From NCBI RefSeq assembly GCF_900188025.1, contig NZ_FZNO01000007.1:1-64000 (forward strand): a stretch of 64,000 nucleotides of DNA. The letters run 5' to 3'. The stretch comes from Blastococcus mobilis (lineage in GTDB: Bacteria; Actinomycetota; Actinomycetes; Mycobacteriales; Geodermatophilaceae). The notes under the pieces are model-generated. The model worked only from the letters and a program-made list of their open reading frames with translations, ran no database searches and was not told where the DNA came from. Positions within the stretch are counted from its first letter, which is position 1. Every line of letters begins with the position of its first letter. Made by a program: the position numbers and the translations under genes. Shown piece by piece: positions 31,110 to 40,206 of the stretch.

Positions 31110-31880
31110 TCAGCCGTCCTGGGAGAGCGCCCGCCAGGCCGCCTCGGCGGCCTCCTGCTCGGCGGCCTTCTTGGTGCGGCCACTGCCCCGTCCGTAGACG
31201 GTGCCGGCGAGGAGGACCGCGGCGGCGAAGGTCTTGGCGTGGTCGGGCCCGTCGTCCTCGACCCGGTAGCTGGGCGCCCCCAGACCCCGGACCGCACCGA
31301 GTTCCTGGAGGCTGGTCTTCCAGTCCAGACCGGCACCCCGGGTCGCCGCCTCGACCAGTAGCGGGTCGAACAACCGGTGGACGATCGCGGCGGCGATGTC
31401 GAGGCCGCAGCCGAGGTGGATCGCGCCGATCAACGCCTCGAGGGCGTCGGCCAGGATCGAGTCCTTCTCCCGGCCGCCCGTGGCCTCCTCGCCGCGGCCG
31501 AGCAACAGGTGCGGGCCGACGCCGCCGTCACCCAGCCGCCGCGCCACGCCCGCCAGCGAGGTCATGTTGACCACCGAGGCACGCAGCTTGGCCAGCTGGC
31601 CCTCGGGGAGGTCCGGCTGGCTGCGGTAGAGCTCGTCGGTGACGACCAGGCCGAGCACCGAGTCGCCCAGGAACTCCAGCCGCTCGTTGGTCGGCAGGCC
31701 GCCGTTCTCGTACGCGAAGGACCGGTGCGTCAGCGCAAGGCCGAGCAGGCCATCGGGCAGCTCGACGCCGAGGGCGTCCCGCAGCCAGGCGGCGGATCGA
31801 TCGGCGTGAGCGGGACCGCCCGGGGGGCGGCCGACGGCGGCACCCTCGCGAGGGTGCGCCCCGGCGGCCGTCGTCCCCAC
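31110..31880 (-). CDS. rnc: Ribonuclease III
   Basis: RNase III cleaves double-stranded RNA, including rRNA precursors. The nuclease domain has [13 protein letters not shown] and the signature [20 protein letters not shown] with catalytic acids, plus [15 protein letters not shown]. The C-terminal dsRNA-binding domain ([40 protein letters not shown]) is complete. The GTG at 31878-31880 with GAGGA six bases upstream is selected. It gives an Ala/Gly/Pro-rich N-terminal tail of about 25 residues before the core. Confidence 0.95.
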   Translation of the reverse strand: MGTTAAGAHPREGAAVGRPPGGPAHADRSAAWLRDALGVELPDGLLGLALTHRSFAYENGGLPTNERLEFLGDSVLGLVVTDELYRSQPDLPEGQLAKLRASVVNMTSLAGVARRLGDGGVGPHLLLGRGEEATGGREKDSILADALEALIGAIHLGCGLDIAAAIVHRLFDPLLVEAATRGAGLDWKTSLQELGAVRGLGAPSYRVEDDGPDHAKTFAAAVLLAGTVYGRGSGRTKKAAEQEAAEAAWRALSQDG

Positions 31881-31900
31881 GGCAGATCCTCGGGAGGTCG

Positions 31901-32080
31901 TCAGACCGAGAGAACCTGGCGGCCGTCGTACTGGCCGCAGGTCGGGCAGGCCTGGTGCGGGGGCTTGAGCTCGCCGCAGGCGCGGTTCGGGCACGGCGAC
32001 AGGGTCGGCGCCGTGGCCTTCCACATCGAGCGGCGCTTGCGGGTGTTGGAGCGGGACATCTTCCGCTTCGGGACAGCCAC
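31901..32080 (-). CDS. rpmF: 50S ribosomal protein L32
   Basis: The 59-residue protein reads [20 protein letters not shown] at the start and carries two cysteine pairs (CPNRAC and CPTC), the zinc-binding form. The GTG start at 32078-32080 lies two bases from the DUF177 stop, so translation is coupled. The YceD(DUF177)-rpmF-rnc-mutM order is conserved. Confidence 0.96.
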   Translation of the reverse strand: MAVPKRKMSRSNTRKRRSMWKATAPTLSPCPNRACGELKPPHQACPTCGQYDGRQVLSV

Positions 32081-32082
32081 GG

Positions 32083-32736
32083 TCAGTTCTCCTCAGTGGT
32101 GGGGCTCTCGCCGGGGGCGCCCGGCGAGGAAGTGGACGGGTCGGTACCCAACTTGGCGGCGAGACCGGCCCAGCGGGCGTCTACGATCTCGTGCGCGTGG
32201 TCGGCCGGCAGGTCGTCGAGGCGCTGGCCGCAGTCGACGCAGAGCCCGGCACAGTCCTCGCTGCAGACCGGGGCCAGCGGCAGGGCCAGGACGACGGTGT
32301 CACGGGCCAGCGGCTCGAGGTCGAGGTGGTCGCCCTCGATGCGGCGGACCTCGTCCTCCTCGCTCGTCGCCTCGGTGGTGCTTCCCTCGTAGGCGTAGAG
32401 CTCCTGGACGTCCAGGGAGAGGGTGTCCTCGATCGGCTCCAGGCACCGGGCGCAGGAGCCCGTGACCGGGACGTCGAGGTCGCCGCTGACGAGCACGCCC
32501 TCCATCACCGACTCCAGCCGCAGCCGCAGGTGCACGTCGGCGCCCGCGGGGACGCCGATCAGCTCCACCCGCCAGTTCTCCGGCGCCGGCGCCGTCCGGT
32601 CGAGTTCGTGCAGCGACCCCGCGCGACGGCCCAGCTCACGGAGATCCACGCGCCAGGGGTTGGCTGCGGGACGCCGGGCGTCCGTGGTCCGTGGACCCGA
32701 GGACTCGGCGCCTGAGCTGAGCGAAGAGGCAGACAT
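32083..32736 (-). CDS. YceD family (DUF177) protein
   Basis: The 217-residue protein contains the DUF177 features: [30 protein letters not shown] with a Cys pair, and [19 protein letters not shown] with four cysteines. Such proteins, encoded just upstream of rpmF in nearly all bacteria, are linked to 23S rRNA accumulation/ribosome assembly (shown for YceD in E. coli and plants). The Cys pattern suggests a metal site. The N-terminal ~25 residues are disordered. Confidence 0.88.
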   Translation of the reverse strand: MSASSLSSGAESSGPRTTDARRPAANPWRVDLRELGRRAGSLHELDRTAPAPENWRVELIGVPAGADVHLRLRLESVMEGVLVSGDLDVPVTGSCARCLEPIEDTLSLDVQELYAYEGSTTEATSEEDEVRRIEGDHLDLEPLARDTVVLALPLAPVCSEDCAGLCVDCGQRLDDLPADHAHEIVDARWAGLAAKLGTDPSTSSPGAPGESPTTEEN

Positions 32737-32887
32737 GTCAGTACTCGCGGTAGGCAGTGGGTTGGCGGCCGGCCGGGACCACCCCGCGTGCAGCGGAGCA
32801 ACCGGCGATCGGACCAGGAGTCGAGACTACCCGATCGCCGGACGGCACCGGCGCCCTGCAGTCCGACCCGGAGTGCGGCCCCCGTGC

Positions 32888-32934
32888 GGGGTCCCGCTGC
32901 GAGCGGAGCGAGTAGCGGGGGGCACGGGGTCCTC
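32888..32934. repeat. Dispersed GC-rich intergenic repeat, copy 3
   Basis: The segment GGGGTCCCGCTGCGAGCGGA is followed by a GCGAG-TAGCGGGGGGCACGGGGTCCTC run. It matches the family core seen at 14.6, 25.8 and 51.7 kb. It ends at the stop codon of the SepIVA-like gene. Confidence 0.55.
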
Positions 32935-33621
32935 TTACTCGCGGAGCGTCGTCCGCGCCTTCTCGACCGAATGGAGCATCCGCTCGAGCGTCGTCCCGAA
33001 GTCCGCGAGCCGGCTGTCGACGTACTGGTCGACCTCGGCACGCATCCGCGCGACGTCGGCGGCGGTCCGGGCGCCCAGCTCGTCGGCCCGGTCGACCGCC
33101 CCGCGGTAGACCTCGGTCTCGGTGATCAGGCGCTCGTGCTCGGCCTGCGCGGCGGCGAGCATCTCGGCTCGTTGCGCCTGGGCGTCGGCGAGCAGTGCCT
33201 CGCGATGGGCCATCCCCTCGGCGACGAGCCGCTCGGCCTCGGCCTCCGCCTCGGCGAGGATGTCCTCGGCGTCGGCCTGGGCCTGGGCGAGGATCTCGTC
33301 GCGCTGGCGGCGGGCAGTGCCCAGCAGCTCGTCGCGCTGGCGCCGGGCCGAGCTGAGCAGCTGTTCGCTCTCGCCGCGGGTGCGACCGGTCAGCCGCTCG
33401 GCCTCGGCCTGCGCCTGCTGCAGGATCTCGGTGCGCTGCTCGACGATCGCGCCGGCGGCCTGCACGTCCTCGGGGAGGGATTCGCGGAGGTCGTCCAGGA
33501 GGTCGAGCAGGTGGTCCCGCGGCACCATGCAGGACGCCGACATCGGCACGCTGCGCGCGTTCTCGATCACCGTGGTCAGCTCGTCGACCGTCTCGTACAG
33601 CCGGTAGACCACCTCGGTCAT
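32935..33621 (-). CDS. SepIVA-like (DivIVA-related) coiled-coil cell-division protein
   Basis: The 228-residue protein has a short N-terminal domain (VYRLYETVDELTTVIENARS, MVPRDHLLDLLDDLRESLP) followed by a coiled coil of ~140 residues rich in Ala, Glu, Gln and Arg with heptads (QAQAEAERL, ARRQRDELLGTARRQRDEIL, AQADAEDILAEAEAEAERLV). M. tuberculosis SepIVA (Rv2927c), which coordinates septation and polar growth, is encoded in the same neighbourhood of rnc and the DUF177 gene. The ATG overlaps the coaD stop (ATGA). Confidence 0.82.
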   Translation of the reverse strand: MTEVVYRLYETVDELTTVIENARSVPMSASCMVPRDHLLDLLDDLRESLPEDVQAAGAIVEQRTEILQQAQAEAERLTGRTRGESEQLLSSARRQRDELLGTARRQRDEILAQAQADAEDILAEAEAEAERLVAEGMAHREALLADAQAQRAEMLAAAQAEHERLITETEVYRGAVDRADELGARTAADVARMRAEVDQYVDSRLADFGTTLERMLHSVEKARTTLRE

Positions 33622-34106
33622 GGGGCGCCGTCCTGTCGCGTGCGCTCCCGCAGCCGGTCGTCGACGGCCTTGGGGACCAGCCTGGAGACGTCACCGCCGA
33701 AGGTCGCGATCTGCTTCACCAGGCTCGAGGAGAGATGGCCGACCTGCGGCGCGGTGGGGACGAACAGGGTCTCGACAGCCGCCAGCTCACGGTTCATCTG
33801 GGCCATCTGCAGCTCGTACTCGAAGTCGCTCACCGCGCGCAGGCCCTTGACGATCACCGGGATCCCGTGGGCGCGGCAGTAGTCGACGAGAAGTCCCTCG
33901 AAGCTGTCGACGGTCACGTTGCCGAGGTCGGCCACCGCCTCGCGCAGGAGGTCCATCCGCTCGGCGACCGAGAACAAACCGGCCTTGCCCGGGTTCACCA
34001 GCACCGCGACGACGAGTTCGTCGTAGAGGCCGGCGGCCCGGGTGATGACGTCGACATGACCGTTGGTCACCGGGTCGAAGGATCCCGGGCAGACGGCGCG
34101 TCTCAC
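33618..34106 (-). CDS. coaD: Phosphopantetheine adenylyltransferase
   Basis: CoaD converts 4'-phosphopantetheine and ATP to dephospho-CoA. The nucleotidyltransferase signature is CPGSFDPVTNGHVDVITRA, and VIVKGLRAVSDFEYELQMAQ and SSLVKQIATFGGDVS follow. The GTG at 34104-34106 overlaps the rsmD stop (GTGA) and gives 162 residues, the family length; longer readings run into rsmD. The rsmD-coaD pair is nearly universal. Confidence 0.96.
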   Translation of the reverse strand: MRRAVCPGSFDPVTNGHVDVITRAAGLYDELVVAVLVNPGKAGLFSVAERMDLLREAVADLGNVTVDSFEGLLVDYCRAHGIPVIVKGLRAVSDFEYELQMAQMNRELAAVETLFVPTAPQVGHLSSSLVKQIATFGGDVSRLVPKAVDDRLRERTRQDGAP

Positions 34107-34657
34107 GGTGAGCGACCGTACCGGAGCTGGGCCTCTCCGTAGCGTCGGTCGCGCAAGCCGATCAGGGGTGTCGGCCATTCCCAGGGCTGTTCGCGGCTGG
34201 ACCGTTCCACCACGAGCACCGCGTCCGGTGCCAGCCACTCGCCCGTCGCCAGCGACCGGAGCACGCTGAGGACCTCGTCCGACGGCGTGGCGTACGGCGG
34301 GTCGGCGAGGACGACGTCGAACCGCGCGGGCGGCGCGCCGCCGACCACGGTGGGCACCGACCCGGCGACCACCCGTCCACCGGGCAGCCCGACGGTCGCC
34401 AGGTTCTCCTTGAGCACCGGCAGCACGCCCGGGGCGGACTCGACGAAGACGACGGTGGCCGCACCACGGGAGAGCGCCTCCAGCCCGAGTGCGCCGGACC
34501 CCGCGTAGAGGTCGAGCACGGCCGCGCCGCGGAGGTCGGTCAGGTGCGTGAGCGCGTTGAACAGCGCCTCGCGGGCCTTGTCGCCGGTGGGTCGCACGCC
34601 GGACCGGGGCACCTTGAGCCGGCGCCCGCCGGCCGTTCCCGAGATCAGCCGAGTCAT
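34103..34657 (-). CDS. rsmD: 16S rRNA (guanine(966)-N(2))-methyltransferase
   Basis: RsmD methylates G966 of 16S rRNA. The sequence shows RLISGTAGGRRLKVPRSGVR, the SAM-binding VLDLYAGSGALGLEALSRG and the catalytic DPPYATP. The length of 184 residues is usual. The ATG is at 34655-34657, seven bases after recG. Confidence 0.95.
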   Translation of the reverse strand: MTRLISGTAGGRRLKVPRSGVRPTGDKAREALFNALTHLTDLRGAAVLDLYAGSGALGLEALSRGAATVVFVESAPGVLPVLKENLATVGLPGGRVVAGSVPTVVGGAPPARFDVVLADPPYATPSDEVLSVLRSLATGEWLAPDAVLVVERSSREQPWEWPTPLIGLRDRRYGEAQLRYGRSP

Positions 34658-34664
34658 GGGACGG

Positions 34665-36866
34665 TCACGCCTTCTCCAACCACTCGGCACGTTCGTCGGT
34701 GGCCAGGCGGGCGACCTCGGTGGCCAGCCCCGGATGGTCGGCCAGCCCGCGCTCGTTCTCCAGCAGCGCGGTCGCCTCGGCGCGCGCGGTGGCGATGAGT
34801 TCCTCGTCCTCGAGGAGGGACAGCATCCGGACCCCCGAGCGCCGGCCGGACTGCGCCGCGCCGAGGATGTCGCCCTCGCGCCGGGTCTCCAGGTCCAGCC
34901 GGGCCAGTTCGAAGCCGTCGGAGGTGGCGGCGACCGCGGCGAGCCGCTGCCCGGTGGACGACGAGGTCGACGCATCGGTGACCAGGAGGCACAACCCGGG
35001 GTGCTGCCCACGGGCGACGCGGCCCCGGAGCTGGTGCAGCTGGCTGACGCCGAAGCGATCGGCGTCCATGACGACCATGACGGTGGCGTTGGGGACGTCG
35101 ACCCCGACCTCGACGACGGTCGTGGCGACGAGGACGTCGATCTCGCGCGCGGCGAAGGCGCGCATCCGGGCGTCCTTCTCCTCCGGGGTGAGCCGGCCGT
35201 GGAGGACGTCGAGCCGGAGGCCGGCCAGCGGGCCGCCGCGCAGCAGCTCGGCGATGTCGAGGACGGCCAGCGGCGGGCGGCGATCACCGCGCGGCCCGTC
35301 GTCGGGTGCGCCGTCGGCGTCCTCGGGCTCGTCGTCGGCCCCGGCAGCGTCACTGGGACTGTCGCCGATCCGCGGGCAGACGACGTAGGCCTGGCGACCG
35401 GCGGCCACCTCCTCGCGCAGCCGCTCCCAGGCGCGGTCGAGCCAGGCCCGCTTCTCGGTCACCGGCACGACCGAGCTGGACACGCCGCCACGACCGCTGG
35501 GCAGCTGACGCAGCGTGGAGATCTCGAGGTCGCCGTAGACGGTCATCGCGACGGTGCGCGGGATGGGCGTGGCGGTCATGACGAGCACGTGCGGGGGGCG
35601 GTTCCCCTTGGCGCGCAGGGCGTCCCGCTGCTCGACCCCGAACCGGTGCTGCTCGTCGACCACGACCAGGCCCAGGTCGGCGAACTCCACGCCCTCCTGC
35701 AGCAGGGCGTGGGTCCCGACGACGATGCCTGCCCGGCCCTCGGCGACCTCGGCCCGGGCCTCCCGCTTGGCGGCCGCCTTGAGTGACCCGGTGAGCAGCG
35801 TGACGCGGGTGCCGGCGGGGTCGCCGTCGAGCTCGCCGGCCCGGCCCAGCGGCCCGAGGAGCTCGCGGATGCCGCGGGCGTGCTGCGCGGCGAGGACCTC
35901 GGTGGGCGCCAGCAGCGCTGCCTGGCCACCGGCATCCACGACCTGGGCCATCGCGCGCAGGGCCACGACCGTCTTCCCCGAGCCCACCTCCCCCTGCAGC
36001 AGCCGGTGCATCGGCTGGTCGCGGTCGAGCTCGGCGGCCAGCTCCTCCCCCACGGCCCGCTGCCCCTCGGTGAGCGCGAAGGGCAGCGCGGCATCGACGG
36101 CGTCCAGCAGCCCGCCGGCGCGCCGCGGCCGCGCGGTGCCCGGTTCGAGGGCCGCGGCCCGGCGGCGGGCGGCAAGGGTCAGCTGCAGCGTCAGCGCCTC
36201 GTCCCACTTGAGCCGGTGGGCGGCGCGCTCGACGTCCGCCATGGTGGTGGGCCGGTGGATGTCGAGGAGGGCCGCGGCCAGCGGGAGGATCCCGTGCCTG
36301 GTCCGCATCTCCTCGGGCAGCGGGTCCTCGACCAGGCCGGCGAGGTTGCCCTGCGGTCCGAGCAGCAGCTTCAGCGACTTCTGGATCACCCAGCTCGAGA
36401 CGTCCTTGCTGGCGGGGTAGATCGGGACGAGGGCGCGGGCCCAGTCGTCGTCGCCGTTGTCCCCGTCCAGCAGGTGGCAGTCGGGGTGGGTGAACTGCAG
36501 CTTGCCCTGGTAGCTGCCGACCGTGCCGGCGAACAGGCCCCAGGCGCCCTGCCGGAGGTGGGCGTGCCGGTGGTTGAAGAACACCAGGGTCATCGACCCG
36601 GCGCCGTCGCCGACGGTGACCTCGGTGATCGTTCCGTGGCGCTGACGCATGCGGCGGGTGTTCACGCTCTTGACCTGGGCGAGGATCGTGACCCGGTCGC
36701 CCTTCTCGAGGTCGTCGAGCCGGGCCATCTCGCCGCGACTGGCGTAGCGGCGCGGGTAGTGGCGCAGCAGGTCCCGGACGGTGTGCAGAGAGAGCTGCTC
36801 GGCCATGCTGCTCGCGGTCTTGGGCCCCAGGACGCGGGTGAGCGGGGTCTCGAGGGTCACCGCCAT
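34665..36866 (-). CDS. recG: ATP-dependent DNA helicase RecG
   Basis: RecG remodels stalled forks and Holliday junctions. The wedge domain (~60-150; LEKGDRVTILAQVKSVNTRR) precedes the helicase core with LLQGEVGSGKTVVALRAM, APTEVLAAQH, VVDEQHRFGVEQR (DEQH box), VMTATPIPRT and the motif V/VI region TVVEVGVDVPNATVMVVMDA and QLRGRVARGQHPG. A low-complexity acidic insert (about 490-510) lies between motifs IV and V. Length 733 is normal. It is upstream of rsmD-coaD. Confidence 0.96.
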   Translation of the reverse strand: MAVTLETPLTRVLGPKTASSMAEQLSLHTVRDLLRHYPRRYASRGEMARLDDLEKGDRVTILAQVKSVNTRRMRQRHGTITEVTVGDGAGSMTLVFFNHRHAHLRQGAWGLFAGTVGSYQGKLQFTHPDCHLLDGDNGDDDWARALVPIYPASKDVSSWVIQKSLKLLLGPQGNLAGLVEDPLPEEMRTRHGILPLAAALLDIHRPTTMADVERAAHRLKWDEALTLQLTLAARRRAAALEPGTARPRRAGGLLDAVDAALPFALTEGQRAVGEELAAELDRDQPMHRLLQGEVGSGKTVVALRAMAQVVDAGGQAALLAPTEVLAAQHARGIRELLGPLGRAGELDGDPAGTRVTLLTGSLKAAAKREARAEVAEGRAGIVVGTHALLQEGVEFADLGLVVVDEQHRFGVEQRDALRAKGNRPPHVLVMTATPIPRTVAMTVYGDLEISTLRQLPSGRGGVSSSVVPVTEKRAWLDRAWERLREEVAAGRQAYVVCPRIGDSPSDAAGADDEPEDADGAPDDGPRGDRRPPLAVLDIAELLRGGPLAGLRLDVLHGRLTPEEKDARMRAFAAREIDVLVATTVVEVGVDVPNATVMVVMDADRFGVSQLHQLRGRVARGQHPGLCLLVTDASTSSSTGQRLAAVAATSDGFELARLDLETRREGDILGAAQSGRRSGVRMLSLLEDEELIATARAEATALLENERGLADHPGLATEVARLATDERAEWLEKA

Positions 36867-36884
36867 GGGATCACCGGCACGGCC

Positions 36885-38492
36885 TCACTCGACCCCGACC
36901 TGCAGGGGGATGCTGCTCGGACCGCCGCCGTACCGACTCACCTCGATGGTGGGGTGGACGGTCGCGAGGTGTCGGCAGACCGTGTCACCGAGCGCATCGT
37001 CGTCGCCGACCACGAGGGTCGCCATCTCCCCGCCGGCGGAGAGGAGGCGGTCGAGGAGCTCGCAGGCCACGGCGGCGAGGTCGCTGCCGATGACCACGAC
37101 GTCGCCCTCCGCCGAGCCCAGGGCATCCCCCGGCTGGCAGCGGCCCGCCGTGGTGAGGGCTTCCTGCTCGGCCACGGTGACCTCCGCCCACCGGGTGGCG
37201 GCTGCGGCCTCGGCCATCGCGACCACGTCGTCACCGAAATGGCCGGCCGGGTCGGAGACGGCGATGGCGGCCAGCCCCTGGACCGGGGACCGGGTCGGGA
37301 CGACACCGACCTCCCGACCGGCCTCCCGCGCGCGGGTGGCCGCCCGGGCGGCGATCGGGACGAGCCCGGCGTCGTTCGGCAGCACGACGACCTCGTGTGC
37401 GGTGGACGCGAGGATCTCCTCCAGGACCTCGTCCTCCCCCACGCCGTCGGCGCCGCAGGTGACCACGCGGACACCTTCACCGGTAAAGAGGGCGGCCAGC
37501 CCGTCGCTGGGCACGACCGCCACGACCGCCCGGGTCCCCGGGACCGGCGCGACGGGCTGGACGGGGGCCAGCGGGGTGACCGAGATCCGGTACGGCCGGC
37601 CGGCCTCGATGCCGGCCTCGATGGCGGCCCCGACGTCCGCGACGTGCACGTGCACGTTCCACGCCCGCCCCGTGGGGGTGTCGACGCCGACGACGACGAG
37701 GCTGTCGCCGAGCGCGGCCAAGCGTTCGTGCAGGCGGGCGACGGACTCCTCGTCGGCGTCCGCGAGCAGGTACTGGACCTCGCTGCCCGGACCCGCGGGA
37801 GGGGGGTGCGGCAGGTGCTCGCCGGAGTGCCCGTGCCCGCGGTCGCGGCGGGCCAGCGGCGGGCGAGCGGGCTCCACGCCGGTCACCGTCGTCACCAGGG
37901 CGTCGAGGACCAGACACAGGCCCGCGCCGCCGGCGTCGACGACACCGGCCTCCCGGAGGACGGCCAGCTGACCCGGGGTGGCCTCCAGGGCGACGCGCGC
38001 GCCGTCGGCGGCGGCCCGGACGACGTCGGCGAGCCCGGTCCGGCCCGCGTCGACCGCGGCCCTGGCGGCCTCGCCACCGGCCCGGGCGACGGTGAGGAAG
38101 GTGCCCTCCTCGGGGTCGGCGACCGCGCCGTAGGCCGTGTCGGCCGCCTTCTGGAGCGCGGCAGCGAACGCCGGGCCGTCCGCCGGCGGCTGGCCGGCGA
38201 GCTGGTCGGCGAGTCCGCGCAGGAGCTGGGCGAGGATCGTGCCGGAGTTCCCCCGGGCGCCGAGCACGGCCCCGCGGGCGAGGATCGACCAGGCGGACTC
38301 GGTGGTGCGCGGCCCCTCGGCGTCCAGCGCGGCCACGGCGGCCTGCGCGGTGAGCAGGAGGTTGGTGCCGGTGTCGCCGTCGGGCACGGGGAAGACGTTG
38401 AGGTCGTCCAGCCGCCCCCGGGCCTCGGACAGGACCTCGACCGCGGTCCGGTACCACTGCCCGACCGCGCCGTCGTCCAGCGCCTGCACCAC
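36885..38492 (-). CDS. DAK2-domain protein (FakA/YloV-like)
   Basis: The 535-residue protein has an N-terminal DAK2 domain with LNVFPVPDGDTGTNLLLTAQ and ARGNSGTILAQLLRGLAD, the nucleotide-binding segments of dihydroxyacetone kinase-like proteins. Two C-terminal domains resemble FakA (EDEVLEEILASTAHEVVVLP). In Firmicutes FakA phosphorylates fatty acids bound to FakB; no fakB gene is in this window and the actinobacterial role is unproven. The gene lies next to recG, as in mycobacteria (Rv2974c-Rv2975c). Confidence 0.85.
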   Translation of the reverse strand: MVQALDDGAVGQWYRTAVEVLSEARGRLDDLNVFPVPDGDTGTNLLLTAQAAVAALDAEGPRTTESAWSILARGAVLGARGNSGTILAQLLRGLADQLAGQPPADGPAFAAALQKAADTAYGAVADPEEGTFLTVARAGGEAARAAVDAGRTGLADVVRAAADGARVALEATPGQLAVLREAGVVDAGGAGLCLVLDALVTTVTGVEPARPPLARRDRGHGHSGEHLPHPPPAGPGSEVQYLLADADEESVARLHERLAALGDSLVVVGVDTPTGRAWNVHVHVADVGAAIEAGIEAGRPYRISVTPLAPVQPVAPVPGTRAVVAVVPSDGLAALFTGEGVRVVTCGADGVGEDEVLEEILASTAHEVVVLPNDAGLVPIAARAATRAREAGREVGVVPTRSPVQGLAAIAVSDPAGHFGDDVVAMAEAAAATRWAEVTVAEQEALTTAGRCQPGDALGSAEGDVVVIGSDLAAVACELLDRLLSAGGEMATLVVGDDDALGDTVCRHLATVHPTIEVSRYGGGPSSIPLQVGVE

Positions 38493-38677
38493 GGGCGGAG
38501 GGTACCCATGACAGCCGACAGGACCGGCGGTCGCGCGTGACCGCGGCGCTCGTCGGCGCCTCCGTGGAGGGGGCCGGCGACATCATCTGCACGGAGCGGT
38601 TAGACTGCTGGACGGTCTTCGATGCGGGTGCTGCCTTGCCCCGCCGTCTGTGAACGATTCTCTGGGAGTGATCAACC

Positions 38678-38869
38678 GTGGCTGCCGTGTGCGATGTGTG
38701 TGGCAAGGGGCCCGGTTTCGGTATGTCGGTGTCGCACTCGCACCGCCGCACGCCGCGCCGTTGGAACCCGAACATCCAGTCCGTGCGGGCGCTGATCGCC
38801 CCCGGCAACCGTCGCCGGATCAACGCATGCACCTCGTGCATCCGCGCCGGCAAGGTCGTGCGCGCCTGA
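38678..38869 (+). CDS. rpmB: 50S ribosomal protein L28
   Basis: The 63-residue protein has two Cys pairs (CDVCGKGPGFG and CTSCIRAGKV), the zinc-binding form, and the L28 core VSHSHRRTPRRWNPNIQSVR. It starts with GTG at 38678. It diverges from the DAK2 gene, as is typical. A TAGACT sequence at 38601 is a possible -10 element. A strong terminator follows. Confidence 0.96.
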   Translation: MAAVCDVCGKGPGFGMSVSHSHRRTPRRWNPNIQSVRALIAPGNRRRINACTSCIRAGKVVRA

Positions 38870-38890
38870 TCGAGGCGTGACTGCAGGGAG

Positions 38891-38923
38891 AACCCCGGGG
38901 GCTCTGGCCCCCGGGGTTCTTTG
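38891..38923 (+). terminator. Rho-independent terminator of rpmB
   Basis: A 12-bp perfect stem (arm AACCCCGGGGGC) with a 4-base loop and a short T-containing tail (CTTTG) begins 22 bases after the rpmB stop. Confidence 0.85.
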
Positions 38924-39004
38924 CGTTCGCCTCGGCGTTCTGGGCGTTCGCCGGGCGTCGAACCGCGCGGGCCGGGAGGGCGGCGTCATCCGGGGCCGTG
39001 TGTG

Positions 39005-39634
39005 TCAGCGCAGCCCGATCCCCCGGGCCCTGGCCGCGGTCACCACCAGGTCCACCACCGTCTGGACCGGCAGCGCCGTCCCGTCGATCACCAGGTGGTA
39101 GTGCTGCGCCGATGCGGGGTCGCAGCGGTAGAAGTGCCGCACGTAGGCTTCCCGCGCCCGGTCGGTGGCCACCATCTCCCGCCGCACCTCCTCCGCGCTG
39201 CGGTCCGACCGCTGCACCGCTGCCGCCAGGCGCCGGTCGGGTGGCCCGTCCAGCCGCACGTGCAGCACGTCCGGCCGATCCCGCAGCACCATCGCCCCGG
39301 CACGGCCGAGGACCACGCCTCCGGCGCCGGACGTGATCTCGGCGAGCACGCGCTCGGTCTGCTGCCGATAGGCCCGGGCGTCGGGCAGCGCGGACGTCGG
39401 CAGGACCCCGCCGACCGGGTCGGGCATGGTGCCGAGCGAGGCGACCAACCGCCACAGCCCACGCACCACGGTCTCGTCGTTGGCCTCGGCCTCCTCGACG
39501 GGCACGCCCAGCCGCCCGGCCACCTGGGCAGGGATCGCCCGGTCGTGGAAGGGCAGTCCGAGCCGTTCGGCCACGGCCGGCGCCACCTCCGCACCGGCGG
39601 CACCGTAGGCCGCCGAGATCGTCACGACGCCCAC
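39005..39634 (-). CDS. Cytidylate kinase-like family protein
   Basis: The 209-residue protein has TISAAYGAAGAEVAPAVAER, the P-loop-like start of the cytidylate kinase-like family, then GAGGVVLGRAGAMVLRDRPD, DVLHVRLDGPPDRRL and a DRAREAYVRHFY segment similar to lid and NMP-binding parts. The P-loop lacks the usual Lys/Arg after Gly, so kinase activity is uncertain. It overlaps the preceding GNAT gene by 13 bases. Confidence 0.78.
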   Translation of the reverse strand: MGVVTISAAYGAAGAEVAPAVAERLGLPFHDRAIPAQVAGRLGVPVEEAEANDETVVRGLWRLVASLGTMPDPVGGVLPTSALPDARAYRQQTERVLAEITSGAGGVVLGRAGAMVLRDRPDVLHVRLDGPPDRRLAAAVQRSDRSAEEVRREMVATDRAREAYVRHFYRCDPASAQHYHLVIDGTALPVQTVVDLVVTAARARGIGLR

Positions 39635-40206
39635 GACGACTCCTCGTCCTCGTCCCGGCCCGTTGCGGCACGGGAGACGGTCAGCTCCTTACCCAGAAAG
39701 ACGGCGCCGGGCGCGCACGCGTAGACCCCGTACCCGGGCACCGGCCGGTAGCCGAGCTCGGCGTACAGCGCCAGGGCCTCCGGCTGCTCCTGACCGGTGT
39801 TGAGCACGACCTCCGGGTGCCCGGCCGCGGCGGCGCCCTCCTCCAGGGCGGCGACGACCAGCTGGGCGATCCCGCGGCGCCGGAAGGCCGGCTCCACGTA
39901 CACCCGCTTGATCTCCGCCGGGCCCGACGGCCGGACCCGCCAGGCACCGCATCCGGCCGGGACGCCGTCGACCTCGGCGACCAGGAACACCCCGCGAGGT
40001 GGCAGGAACTCCGCCGGATCCACCACGGCCTCGTCCCGACCGCCGTAGCGCCGCACGTACTCCTGCTGCACCTGCTCGATCAGGTACTGCGCCAGCGGGT
40101 CGTCGTAGGGCAGGGGGCGCAGGGTCGCGACCGTCCCGTCCCGGAGCATCCGCCGGACCGTGGTGGACCGCTCAGCCGCCCGGGTCCGGTCAGCCGAAGT
40201 GCACAT
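39622..40206 (-). CDS. GNAT family N-acetyltransferase
   Basis: The GNAT core is clear: GVFLVAEVDGVPAGCGAWRV, then EIKRVYVEPAFRRRGIAQLV with the R-x-x-G-x-A acetyl-CoA loop, and a C-terminal ALYAELGYRPVPGYG. The ATG 40204-40206 is chosen for its GGAGGG site, though it overlaps thiL by 17 bases; ATG 40149 would remove a disordered N-terminus. The substrate is unknown. It sits between thiL and the cytidylate-kinase-like gene. Confidence 0.85.
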   Translation of the reverse strand: MCTSADRTRAAERSTTVRRMLRDGTVATLRPLPYDDPLAQYLIEQVQQEYVRRYGGRDEAVVDPAEFLPPRGVFLVAEVDGVPAGCGAWRVRPSGPAEIKRVYVEPAFRRRGIAQLVVAALEEGAAAAGHPEVVLNTGQEQPEALALYAELGYRPVPGYGVYACAPGAVFLGKELTVSRAATGRDEDEESSWAS